DNA of 9,380 nt from CAYFMS01 sp964462325 (GCA_964462325.1 CAYWYQ010000029.1:1-9380); one strand, 5' to 3'; shown: positions 1 through 5,957, counted from the stretch's first letter. A program made the numbers and translations. Notes: generated from the letters alone by a model not told the origin.

Positions 1-16
1 TTCCTGAATATCCATA

Positions 17-34
17 GATACATACCAATGTATC
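17..34. repeat. Perfect 7-bp hairpin
   Basis: GATACAT (17-23) and ATGTATC (28-34) are exact inverted repeats around an ACCA tetraloop. A run of seven T lies at 44-50 but is separated from the stem by nine bases, so this is not a standard intrinsic terminator. Function is unknown; it may belong to whatever lies beyond the left edge. Confidence 0.5.
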
Positions 35-57
35 AAAGCCTCGTTTTTTTGCAATAA

Positions 58-85
58 GAAAACGACGCTATTGAGCGACGTTTTC
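58..85. terminator. Possible bidirectional terminator hairpin
   Basis: The arms 58-69 and 74-85 pair over 12 positions with one A·A mismatch (65/78) and an ATTG loop. The outer part is GAAAAC/GTTTTC, so either strand would give a stem ending in U residues. No long T tract follows on either side, so it is weaker than the hairpin after yidC. It lies about 500 bases beyond the groEL stop, and no nearer intrinsic terminator for groEL was seen. Confidence 0.4.
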
Positions 86-158
86 CTTACACGTATTCCA
101 CGACTGTACCTTAGTGCAAACAACAGATCCTGTCCGTGTAGAAAACGGAATGTATTAG

Positions 159-179
159 ATTCCGGATCAAGTCCGGAAT
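159..179. repeat. Short dispersed palindrome (TCCGGA hairpin)
   Basis: ATTCCGGA (159-166) and TCCGGAAT (172-179) form a perfect 8-bp stem with a TCAAG loop, followed by GACAGG. On the minus strand it reads GTCATTCCGGACTTGATCC and onward. I recall this text as a very common intergenic repeat in many unrelated bacterial genomes; that is recollection and was not searched. It has no evident link to the flanking genes. Confidence 0.6.
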
Positions 180-234
180 GACAGGAAGCTAATTCGCTAC
201 TATCTACTCCCTACTTACTACCTTGCTACATTCA

Positions 235-310
235 AGGTCCGACCTACTTGTCCACACCAAGGTCCGACCTCTCGCATGAGGTACGGACCTTTCTGATTGA
301 AGTCGGACCT
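235..310. repeat. GGTCCGACC palindrome cluster
   Basis: AGGTCCGACCT occurs twice as a perfect 5+1+5 palindrome (235-245 and 260-270). A related unit, AGGTACGGACCT, is at 279-290, and an inverted diverged unit, AAGTCGGACCT, at 300-310. AGGTCCGAC (260-268) can pair over nine bases with GTCGGACCT (302-310). Inside that, ACCTC (267-271) pairs with GAGGT (278-282) across a TCGCAT loop; this inner stem is an alternative to the outer one at its 3' end. A diverged copy of the block is at 9202-9319. Confidence 0.75.
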
Positions 311-323
311 CTCTTTCAGCAAC
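259..323. repeat. Mosaic repeat module A, left copy (65 bp)
   Basis: This block aligns with 9202-9319. Both begin with AAGGTYCGAC, share CTCGCATGA, TACGGACCTTTCT and AGTCGGACCTCTCTTTCAGC, and end in AAC. The left copy has six bases (295-300) where the right copy has 59 (9238-9296), which carry three GGTTSAACC palindromes. The copies are in the same orientation relative to the minus-strand genes. Confidence 0.8.
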
Positions 324-366
324 GAATCCTTGTCCACGCAGAAAACGGGATGAAGTTTGAAGATGA

Positions 367-407
367 AAGGTTAAACCTTGTTCGCAGTTCAAAAAGGTTG
401 AACCTTT
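367..407. repeat. Two GGTTNAACC palindromes
   Basis: AAGGTTAAACCTT (367-379) is a 6+1+6 palindrome and AAAGGTTGAACCTTT (393-407) a 7+1+7 palindrome. Both share the GGTT-N-AACC core with the three palindromes at 9241-9289, although their flanking bases differ (AA/TT here, CGA/TCG there). Conserved core with co-varying flanks on both arms points to selection for, or copying of, the inverted-repeat shape. Confidence 0.75.
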
Positions 408-464
408 ATACGATGAGTGCGCAGCGGAAAACTGAAGCGAAAATTCGCTTATAGACAAGCGGTT

Positions 465-519
465 GTCCGCGAAGGATATTAGATGATATTTGTTTGAAGT
501 TCGAGGACCGTAGCGGAGT
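465..519 (+). repeat. 55-bp perfect direct repeat (left copy)
   Basis: Bases 465-519 are identical to 9326-9380. The match begins where the flanking bases diverge (T at 464, C at 9325) and stops only because the window ends. It carries the 5' arm of the long stem-loop at 484-569. Strand is given as + only because the G·A-rich folding makes more sense on that strand. Confidence 0.9.
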
Positions 520-569
520 GTACTGATACGTACATGGAGCGAGGACCAGAGAACTGAATACAAAGATCG
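484..569 (+). ncRNA. Candidate structured RNA or large stem-loop, family not recognised
   Basis: The 5' arm 486-502 pairs with 551-567: 13 of 17 positions are Watson-Crick, extended outward by G485-C568 and T484·G569. On the + strand three of the four mismatches are G·A, including a tandem pair (G496·A557, A497·G556); on the minus strand they would be T·C. The apical stem GTGTAC/GTACAT (518-523/530-535) closes a TGATAC loop. Between the stems lies a symmetric 14-15 base purine-rich internal loop with GAGGACC in both arms (503-509, 541-547). There is no poly-T tail. It could be a non-coding RNA, a DNA-level hairpin element, or a groEL 3' end structure read from the minus strand. I do not recognise a family. 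Confidence 0.4.
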
Positions 570-589
570 CTAGTAGACAAGCGGATGTC

Positions 590-2251
590 TTACATCATTC
601 CGCCCATACCTCCCATCCCCGGCATCCCTCCACCCATCGGTGGAACACCTGCAGAGTCATCTTTCTTTGGTACGTCCGTAATCGCCGCTTCCGTCGTAAT
701 CACCATTGTTGCAATTGATGCCGCATTTTGTACCGCAAATCGCGTTACCTTTGCTGGATCAATAATTCCTGCCGCAACCATATCGTCCTCCGGCGCATTC
801 TTCGCCGCATTAAATCCAAAATTCCCTGATTTCTCTTTTACATGCGCAACAACAACATCACCTTTTGCACCAGCATTCACAGCGATTTGATAAAGTGGTG
901 CTTCGATTGCCCTTTCGAGTATTCCAATACCTAATGCTTCATCTTTATTCTCGCTTGTAAGTTGCGTCTTCAATATAGAAATGGCAGATTGTACCCGAAT
1001 AAGTGCAACGCCACCACCAGGAACAATTCCTTCTTCCACCGCTGCTTTTGTTGCTGCAACCGCATCTTCAATGCGATGCTTCTTTTCCTTCATTTCAACT
1101 TCAGATGCCGCACCAACGCGTATTACACCTACACCACCAGACAGTTTCGCAAGTCGCTCTTGCAATTTTTCTTTATCAAAATCTGATGTACTGTCCTCAA
1201 TTAATTTCTTAATATGACGAATGCGCTCCTGCACCTTTGCCGCCTCTCCAGCGCCCTCAATAATCGTCGTAGAATCCTTTGTAGAAATCACCTTTCGAGC
1301 CTTCCCAAGATGACCAAGCTCAATTGCATCAAGTTTCATTCCTGTCTCTTCACTAATCACCGTTGCACCTGTTACCGAAGCAATATCCTGTAGAATTGCC
1401 TTCTTTCGATCTCCAAAAGCTGGTGATTTGATAGCAAGTGTATTAAATGCACCTCTTAATTTATTTACTACAAGCGTCGCAAGGGCCTCACCGTCAACAT
1501 CTTCCGCAATAACAACTAGGTCTTTCTTTCCGGTTTGAGCAATAGACTCAAGTGTTGGGAGCAAGGACTGCACGGAAGAGATTTTCTGATCTGTAACCAA
1601 AATAGCAACATTCTCATATTCCGCCTCCATACGTTCGCTATTTGTTACCATGTATGGAGAAAGGAATCCTTTATCAAATTGCATTCCTTCAACCACATCA
1701 ACCTCCACGCCAAATGACTGACCTTCTTCAATAGTGATCACACCATCTTTTCCAACTCGACTCATCGCATCAGCAATTTTTTCACCAATCTCTGCATCAT
1801 TTGCCGAAATAGTTGCCACCTGTTTAATCGCATCTCCTTCAACTGGTTTTGCGATTGATTTAATTTCTTCTACAGCTTTTTTGGCTGCTTTTTCAATTCC
1901 TCTTCGTAATGATTGAGGGTCAACGCCACTCGTTACAAGTTTTAGACCTTCTCGAACCATCGCTTGCGCGATAACGGTTGCCGTTGTTGTTCCATCCCCT
2001 GCAACATCTGCCGTCTTTGATGCAACTTCCTTTACAAGTTCTACTCCAAGATTTTCTTGTTTATCTTCCAGTTCGATCTCTTTTGCAACAGAAACACCAT
2101 CTTTTGTTACCATTGGTACACCATATCCACGATCCACAATAACATTCCGTCCTTTTGGACCGAGCGTAACTTTTACCGCATCCGCAAGTGTATCAATTCC
2201 TTTCTGTATTTTTTTTCTTGCATCTTCGCTGAATGTAATTTGTTTTGCCAT
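590..2251 (-). CDS. groL: Chaperonin GroEL (Hsp60, large subunit)
   Basis: This is the 60-kDa ATP-driven chaperonin subunit, which forms double seven-member rings in the cytoplasm and folds client proteins under a GroES lid. At 553 residues it is full length. Family landmarks: GDGTTTA with D86 (nucleotide/Mg site), D396 in IEDAVAAT (the ATP-hydrolysis Asp, D398 in E. coli), PGGG at 411-414, apical client/GroES-binding hydrophobics F196, Y200, L231, L234, L257, V261 and V262, and a C-terminal Gly-Met tail (GGGMPGMGGMGGMM). It starts at ATG 2251, with only a weak purine stretch (CAAGATATAT) before it. It lies 107 bases downstream of groES and very likely shares its CIRCE-controlled promoter. 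Nothing looks broken or unusual, and the gene keeps its normal role. Identification is certain from sequence. Confidence 0.99.
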   Translation of the reverse strand: MAKQITFSEDARKKIQKGIDTLADAVKVTLGPKGRNVIVDRGYGVPMVTKDGVSVAKEIELEDKQENLGVELVKEVASKTADVAGDGTTTATVIAQAMVREGLKLVTSGVDPQSLRRGIEKAAKKAVEEIKSIAKPVEGDAIKQVATISANDAEIGEKIADAMSRVGKDGVITIEEGQSFGVEVDVVEGMQFDKGFLSPYMVTNSERMEAEYENVAILVTDQKISSVQSLLPTLESIAQTGKKDLVVIAEDVDGEALATLVVNKLRGAFNTLAIKSPAFGDRKKAILQDIASVTGATVISEETGMKLDAIELGHLGKARKVISTKDSTTIIEGAGEAAKVQERIRHIKKLIEDSTSDFDKEKLQERLAKLSGGVGVIRVGAASEVEMKEKKHRIEDAVAATKAAVEEGIVPGGGVALIRVQSAISILKTQLTSENKDEALGIGILERAIEAPLYQIAVNAGAKGDVVVAHVKEKSGNFGFNAAKNAPEDDMVAAGIIDPAKVTRFAVQNAASIATMVITTEAAITDVPKKDDSAGVPPMGGGMPGMGGMGGMM

Positions 2252-2358
2252 ATATATCTTGATAACTATTAGTAAAATTAGCTTTTAGCAATTAGCGTAA
2301 AAGCACTTCTTTTAAAGTTTTTGTACATTTTTCCGTTAGGTAACTGCTTACCACTTCA

Positions 2359-2661
2359 TTATTCAACGATTGCCATGACATCAGAGCTGTCGATAATTAA
2401 ATATTTCTTCCCATCCATTTCAACCTCATCTGGAGCATATTTCTTAAACAGGACCGTTTGTCCTACGGCGACTTCAATAGCTTGCCGCTGCCCATTTTCA
2501 AGTAATTTTCCGGCTCCTACCGCAATCACAACTCCGCGTTCAGACCGTTCTTTTTGCGCCGTATCTGGAATAATGATTCCAGCCGCCGTCTTTGTCTCTA
2601 CCATATCTGGCTCTACCACAATATGTCCTCCAATTGGCTTTAAATTCATAGCATTAAACAT
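2359..2661 (-). CDS. groES: Co-chaperonin GroES (Hsp10)
   Basis: GroES is the heptameric lid of the GroEL cavity. The 100-residue length fits the family (about 95). Visible landmarks are LKPIGGHIVVEPD near the N terminus, the mobile loop region around residues 22-34 (ETKTAAGIIIPDTA, containing the GIIIP hydrophobic anchor that binds GroEL), GVVIAVGAG, and a C-terminal KYLIIDSSDVMAIVE strand. ATG 2661 is chosen because an AGG lies nine bases upstream; the internal ATG at 2649 would still leave a working protein. The promoter and CIRCE operator sit immediately upstream. A small hairpin GGTAA/TTACC (2339-2352) follows the stop but lacks a T tract, so transcription probably continues into groEL. 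Confidence 0.98.
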   Translation of the reverse strand: MFNAMNLKPIGGHIVVEPDMVETKTAAGIIIPDTAQKERSERGVVIAVGAGKLLENGQRQAIEVAVGQTVLFKKYAPDEVEMDGKKYLIIDSSDVMAIVE

Positions 2662-2677
2662 TTATATTTACCTGCAC

Positions 2678-2706
2678 AATTTAAAAAAATAGCAGTCTTC
2701 TGTCAA
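2678..2706 (-). promoter_or_regulatory. Predicted groESL promoter
   Basis: On the minus strand a consensus -35 TTGACA (2706-2701) is followed after exactly 17 bases by TAAATT (2683-2678, four of six matches to TATAAT). A start site about seven bases on would fall near 2671-2674, right at the AGG that serves as ribosome-binding site, giving a leader of roughly 10-14 bases. The -35 lies inside the spacer of the CIRCE operator, so repressor binding would block polymerase. Confidence 0.7.
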
Positions 2707-2715
2707 GAGTGCTAA
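2689..2715 (-). promoter_or_regulatory. CIRCE operator (HrcA binding site)
   Basis: The canonical CIRCE is TTAGCACTC-N9-GAGTGCTAA. On the + strand 2707-2715 is GAGTGCTAA (9 of 9) and 2689-2697 is ATAGCAGTC (7 of 9 to TTAGCACTC), with a spacer of exactly nine bases (TTCTGTCAA). Position just upstream of groES and overlap with the -35 box fit HrcA repression of chaperonin genes, known from many bacteria. This predicts an hrcA gene elsewhere in the genome; none is in the window. The promoter-distal half-site is perfect and the half-site nearer the gene is degenerate. Confidence 0.88.
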
Positions 2716-2722
2716 ATCATGA

Positions 2723-3982
2723 CTATTCTATAGTGCCACGTGCCGTTAATCCCAGCACAAGGAAACTCAATGCTAAACCTGGCCAGAATGACCATAAATA
2801 ATGGTCAAAAAACATAATAATGAACAATACCGAGCCACAAAGAAGCGAGAAAAAAGCAAAGTGTCTTGGGAGAGCTCGATAATTAATTGTATCAATGCGA
2901 TAAAGTAAATACCCTAAAAGCAAAACACCTATAAGCCCTATTTCCTTGATAAGAAGAAGGGGCACATTATGCACTGGTTGATATTCCCACCAATTTCGTA
3001 GCGGATCCATTGATTCCCAGGAAAAAATATAACTACCTGCTCCGCTCCCAATAAGCCAGTCCCCTGACATAAGCGGATACCATATATCGATATATTCAAT
3101 ACGTTCAAGTACAGAGTCATGTTCAATTCCTATTTGGATATACGGTAATGATAAAGTACCAGCAAAAGCAATGACGAACATAATTGCTGTCGCGATATGA
3201 AAAGCCCATATATTCACCGCACCTTTTTTGTGTATTCTTTTATACAAATAAGCACCTATCACGAATGACATTACGACTGCTATCCATGCTGACTGAGAAA
3301 ATGTGAGGAATAACCCCAAAGAAAAGAATACAGCAAGTGCCATCCATAATTTCGATTTACATTGCGTATAGAGATAGCCACATGCAATTATCGAAACGGC
3401 TAAATAACCTCCGAAAACATTTGGATGCGGAAAAGATCCATAGGCCCGTAACATACGTACCCCTTTTAATTTAATAATGGAATCGCCTGCGACAGCTGCT
3501 TCATGTGCACTCAGCCCAAGCCAAGTACTCGCCGGAGAATGCCCCGTCAAAAATTGCATAATCCCCATAAGAACCGGTAGACATAATCCGTATATAAATC
3601 CCTTCAAAAGAAGATGGATTTGAATATTCTTATCAAGTAAAAATACAAGCAAAAAACTCAAAGCACTAACATGTATCAAGGTTTCTACACCCAACATTGG
3701 CCATTCAGAAAAAAATAACGTCACAAGTAAAAAGAGGAGAAACACACCTCCAATTTTTAATACGCTTTTTCTTTCTATTGGTATATTCCATCCATTTTTC
3801 CACGTATGAATTATTCCAATACAAATCAGTAATACACCCGTGACGGGAATAACTATCTGACCATAGACATTCGTTGTCCCTTTTATTAGGTAAGAATTAA
3901 AGAGAAAGACAGTTTGCCATGGCAAAAGAAACATCCACCAAAACAGTGCCTTATTTACGAAGGTATTCCAATTGATGCGCAT
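2723..3982 (-). CDS. O-antigen ligase/polymerase-like membrane protein (Wzy_C/WaaL type)
   Basis: This 419-residue polytopic protein shows about ten to twelve hydrophobic segments. It resembles the O-antigen ligase (Wzy_C, PF04932) superfamily, whose members transfer or polymerise lipid-linked glycans on the outer face of the cytoplasmic membrane. Supporting landmarks are R179-AYGSFPHPN in the RxxGxFxHPN-type loop, TFSQSAW (227-233) matching the usual T-S-R-G/S-x-W helix, a large extracytoplasmic loop with GSGAGSY (312-318), PVHN (336-339) followed by LLLIKEIGLIG, and DHYLW (393-397). The ATG at 3982 lies 28 bases inside the upstream gene and has no clear ribosome-binding site, so translational coupling is likely. 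The gene is last in the flippase-nucleotidyltransferase-ligase unit. Whether it acts as ligase, polymerase or protein O-glycosyltransferase cannot be told; the superfamily call is fairly secure. Confidence 0.85.
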   Translation of the reverse strand: MRINWNTFVNKALFWWMFLLPWQTVFLFNSYLIKGTTNVYGQIVIPVTGVLLICIGIIHTWKNGWNIPIERKSVLKIGGVFLLFLLVTLFFSEWPMLGVETLIHVSALSFLLVFLLDKNIQIHLLLKGFIYGLCLPVLMGIMQFLTGHSPASTWLGLSAHEAAVAGDSIIKLKGVRMLRAYGSFPHPNVFGGYLAVSIIACGYLYTQCKSKLWMALAVFFSLGLFLTFSQSAWIAVVMSFVIGAYLYKRIHKKGAVNIWAFHIATAIMFVIAFAGTLSLPYIQIGIEHDSVLERIEYIDIWYPLMSGDWLIGSGAGSYIFSWESMDPLRNWWEYQPVHNVPLLLIKEIGLIGVLLLGYLLYRIDTINYRALPRHFAFFSLLCGSVLFIIMFFDHYLWSFWPGLALSFLVLGLTARGTIE

Positions 3983-4860
3983 AGTTCATGATAAGTATTA
4001 TGTACGATCGGGCGACGGTCTTCTACATGCATTTTTAACATCCCCGAATGAACAACAACCGATGAGTTTTTATTCTGCTTCTCTTTTATTGTATCCGTAA
4101 ATGTGATCCTTTGTAATCGCATCGCAAGAGATTCTGGAATCATGAGTGGAAGTTCAACATACCGATTATGACTCTGTCTGCCTGGTCTTCTTACTGTTTG
4201 TATATTTGGAAAATACTCATATACCCATGCATTCTTTTGCAAAAATGTATTAAAAATACCTCTCTTATCAATAACTGGTTGTATGGCCGCAATCCATGAT
4301 GCAAGATAAATATCTTGCTTAAGAGCAATATCTGAAAAATAAAGATTCCCTGAATCAGCAATAAAACTCATATCGAATGCATCTTTTTTTCTTTCCCCTG
4401 GTCTTTGTTTAAATATCTTTAATGGTAATAATGCTATTAATCTTACTCCCCATGCATGTCCTCGTTTTGCAATGACAAAAAGATCGATATCGCTTTCATC
4501 TTTTGAAAAATGAAATGGAAGTCGCGTATTACAAATAGCAACTGCCTCAATATGCGGCAATAATCCTAAATACCAAGCAAGTTTTTTTATCCGTCGATAT
4601 TTACGGATAGCAAAAAGATACCGTCGATGTCGCTCTCGTGTCATCTGACTTGCTATGCGATATGGAAGAGAATAATATCCTTTATATTCCTGCACACGTA
4701 CTCCCAACTGTTTGATTCCATGTACAGTTTCTTCATATGTATATATCCTCTTTGGTTTCATTTGCCATTGCCATATCTCAAAAATAGTCATTGGATAGTC
4801 GTTGACATCAAAATATGCAAGTGTTCTCAAAATCGTATTTTGAACATCTGTCATAATCAC
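3955..4860 (-). CDS. Nucleotidyltransferase-fold protein with N-terminal winged-helix-like region
   Basis: This 301-residue soluble protein has no membrane segment. Residues 5-65 (TILRTLAYFDVNDYPMTIFEI onward) look like a winged-helix-type unit ending in YKGYYSL. A pol-beta-type nucleotidyltransferase core follows, with KDESDIDLFVI (120-130), where D124 and D126 form the metal-binding D-x-D pair. The G-S motif that usually comes first in this fold is absent: the sequence there is CNTRLPFHF (110-118). A later DAFDMSFIADSGNLYF block and DIYLASWIAAIQPVID (183-198) match what I recall of Patescibacteria proteins of this kind. The substrate is unknown. The start may be GTG 4860, which overlaps the upstream stop as GTGA, or ATG 4854, two bases after that TGA. 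Its place between flippase and ligase genes suggests a role with glycan or lipid precursors, but that is inference. Confidence 0.7.
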   Translation of the reverse strand: MIMTDVQNTILRTLAYFDVNDYPMTIFEIWQWQMKPKRIYTYEETVHGIKQLGVRVQEYKGYYSLPYRIASQMTRERHRRYLFAIRKYRRIKKLAWYLGLLPHIEAVAICNTRLPFHFSKDESDIDLFVIAKRGHAWGVRLIALLPLKIFKQRPGERKKDAFDMSFIADSGNLYFSDIALKQDIYLASWIAAIQPVIDKRGIFNTFLQKNAWVYEYFPNIQTVRRPGRQSHNRYVELPLMIPESLAMRLQRITFTDTIKEKQNKNSSVVVHSGMLKMHVEDRRPIVHNTYHELCASIGIPS

Positions 4861-5876
4861 TTGAATAGTTTTTTATCAAGATAATTTCTACCGGTAATGG
4901 ACAGATGCGACAATCCCAATGTAACGAATATGAGATCACGTGCACGTATTACAAATGCAAATGCCACAGGGTTTAATGTTGCAATGCCCAATACACCAAA
5001 CAAAGCAGCGAAACTTCCTTCGAATACCCCTACTCCACCCGGAACAGGAATAAACAGCGCCAACCCCGGTAGTGCACTTATCAGAAACGCTTCTGCAAAA
5101 TTTAATGATACATCAAAGAAATATGCTATATATAGAACTTCAATAATTCTAAATGAGATGACAGTAAATGACAGAATCGCAAGCAAAAAAACCAATTGCT
5201 TCTTTTTTTGAAGAAATCTCGACATTTGCAACTCCATTTTTGTAATGAGTCTACATAAACGCTTTGTCACTTTTATCCGGTTCAAATGCATGAATGAAAA
5301 AATTGGCTCTGCAATCTTTTTCCCCGTTGCCAACATCCAAAAAAATACCCCCAAAGAAAGAATGGCAATAATCATCCCTATGATGATATTCGTAAATGAT
5401 CCATCCTGACCCAAGCCATGCATCAATGCAAGCACAACCCCCGCAAACATGAAGAATATATTTGCAGAGACATCGAATAATGTGTCCAAAATAACCGAGC
5501 TTGTCGCTCGACTTACTTTTATTTTGTCTTTTGTAGCAAGAGCGATCTTTGCAGGTTCTCCGCCGATTAGTGCCGCAGGCGTTATATAGCTCACTCCATA
5601 GCCAGCCATACGATGTGCAAATGATTTGTAAAGTGATAATTTCTTTTCTTGCACACTTCCTTCTTCATTAATAATGATTTGCCATCGCCAACTTGCAAGT
5701 AAAAAATTTAGTAAAGATATACTTACAAATCCCAAAAAAGGAATTACGCCAAAAATGCGTAGATGAGACCAAATAATATCAACACCCTCACGTTCCACAA
5801 GCCATGCAAGTGCTCCGGCCCCTAATAGAGATACGATAAGGAATACCGTAAACCGAAGTATTTTTTTTACTGTCAT
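4857..5876 (-). CDS. Flippase-like membrane protein (UPF0104, LPG synthase TM family)
   Basis: The 339-residue protein has about eight membrane segments and belongs to the LPG_synthase_TM/UPF0104 family (PF03706), the membrane domain of MprF and of stand-alone proteins such as AglD relatives, linked to lipid flipping or glycolipid handling. Landmarks are N57 and the RW pair (R64, W65) in ASWRWQIII, PAALIGGEPAKI (100-111), LDTLFDV (130-136), the basic loop around 199-227, and the family's C-terminal IPVPGGVGVFEGS (276-288) with E286. The MprF aminoacyltransferase domain is absent, so no lysyl-lipid synthesis is implied. ATG 5876 is the only sensible start, though AGGAG lies just one base before it, too close for normal Shine-Dalgarno pairing; a near-leaderless mRNA may explain this. 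It heads a three-gene unit. Confidence 0.88.
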   Translation of the reverse strand: MTVKKILRFTVFLIVSLLGAGALAWLVEREGVDIIWSHLRIFGVIPFLGFVSISLLNFLLASWRWQIIINEEGSVQEKKLSLYKSFAHRMAGYGVSYITPAALIGGEPAKIALATKDKIKVSRATSSVILDTLFDVSANIFFMFAGVVLALMHGLGQDGSFTNIIIGMIIAILSLGVFFWMLATGKKIAEPIFSFMHLNRIKVTKRLCRLITKMELQMSRFLQKKKQLVFLLAILSFTVISFRIIEVLYIAYFFDVSLNFAEAFLISALPGLALFIPVPGGVGVFEGSFAALFGVLGIATLNPVAFAFVIRARDLIFVTLGLSHLSITGRNYLDKKLFK

Positions 5877-5884
5877 ACTCCTGT

Positions 5885-5913
5885 ATCTTACGGCAGGGTA
5901 AGAAAAGCGACAA
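5885..5913 (-). promoter_or_regulatory. Predicted promoter of the flippase-nucleotidyltransferase-ligase unit
   Basis: On the minus strand TTGTCG (5913-5908, four of six) is followed after 17 bases by TAAGAT (5890-5885, four of six). The start site would be within a base or two of ATG 5876, so the mRNA would be almost leaderless. A 5-bp dyad, CTTAC-N6-GTAAG (5887-5902), overlaps the -10 box and could be an operator. Both boxes are imperfect. Support comes mainly from exact spacing and from the need for a promoter between the yidC terminator and this gene. Confidence 0.45.
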
Positions 5914-5937
5914 AAAAACCGGGGGATACCCGGTTTT
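5912..5937 (-). terminator. Intrinsic terminator of nusA-yidC
   Basis: A 9-bp perfect stem (5915-5923 with 5929-5937; AAAACCGGG/CCCGGTTTT) and a five-base loop are followed on the minus strand by a run of seven T in total (5918-5912), giving a classic GC-rich hairpin plus U tract. It starts 20 bases past the yidC stop. On the + strand the tail is only TTTT then ATT, so it is mainly a minus-strand terminator. Confidence 0.92.
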
Positions 5938-5957
5938 ATTACTTCAATTCAATGCCA

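Larger units (their letters stand above)
1..589. other. Gene-free, repeat-rich left flank downstream of groEL
   Basis: No credible gene is seen here. Open frames of 68 and 119 codons run straight through palindromic repeats, overlap each other on opposite strands and resemble no protein I know. The stretch holds, in order: two perfect or near-perfect hairpins (17-34, 58-85), a common short palindrome (159-179), a CTA/TAC-rich pyrimidine tract (about 198-229), a cluster of GGTCCGACC and GGTTNAACC palindromes (235-407), a degenerate 38-bp duplication (431-468 and 553-590), and a 55-bp sequence (465-519) repeated exactly at the right end of the window. The last repeat copy abuts the groEL stop codon. 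Text similar to 125-151 recurs at about 325-351, around a shared GAAAACGG core. Confidence 0.75.
431..590. repeat. Degenerate direct duplication, 122-bp spacing, ending at groEL stop
   Basis: 431-468 and 553-590 match at 29 of 38 positions, with the strongest block around TAGACAAGCGG. Each contains a small stem: CGCTT/AAGCG (446-450/457-461, 6-base loop) and CGCT/AGCG (568-571/580-583). The second copy ends on base 590, the last base of the groEL stop codon on the minus strand, so the element fills the intergenic space right up to the gene. The first copy is probably a remnant of the 3' part of the same unit. Confidence 0.65.

Noticed and set aside
235..407. Possible CRISPR-like array from regularly recurring palindromes
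   Set aside because: Units are 10-15 bases, unevenly spaced and in both orientations, with no uniform repeat or spacer length and no cas gene.
248..454. 68-codon plus-strand open frame
   Set aside because: Entirely made of GGTCCGACC/GGTTNAACC repeat text, with no conserved protein features.
204..563. 119-codon minus-strand open frame in the left flank
   Set aside because: It reads across palindromes and direct repeats, has no ribosome-binding site, no recognisable domain and overlaps another frame; the composition follows the repeats.
585..890. 101-codon plus-strand frame opposite the groEL 3' end
   Set aside because: Pro/Ile-rich start is the reverse complement of the Gly-Met tail of GroEL.
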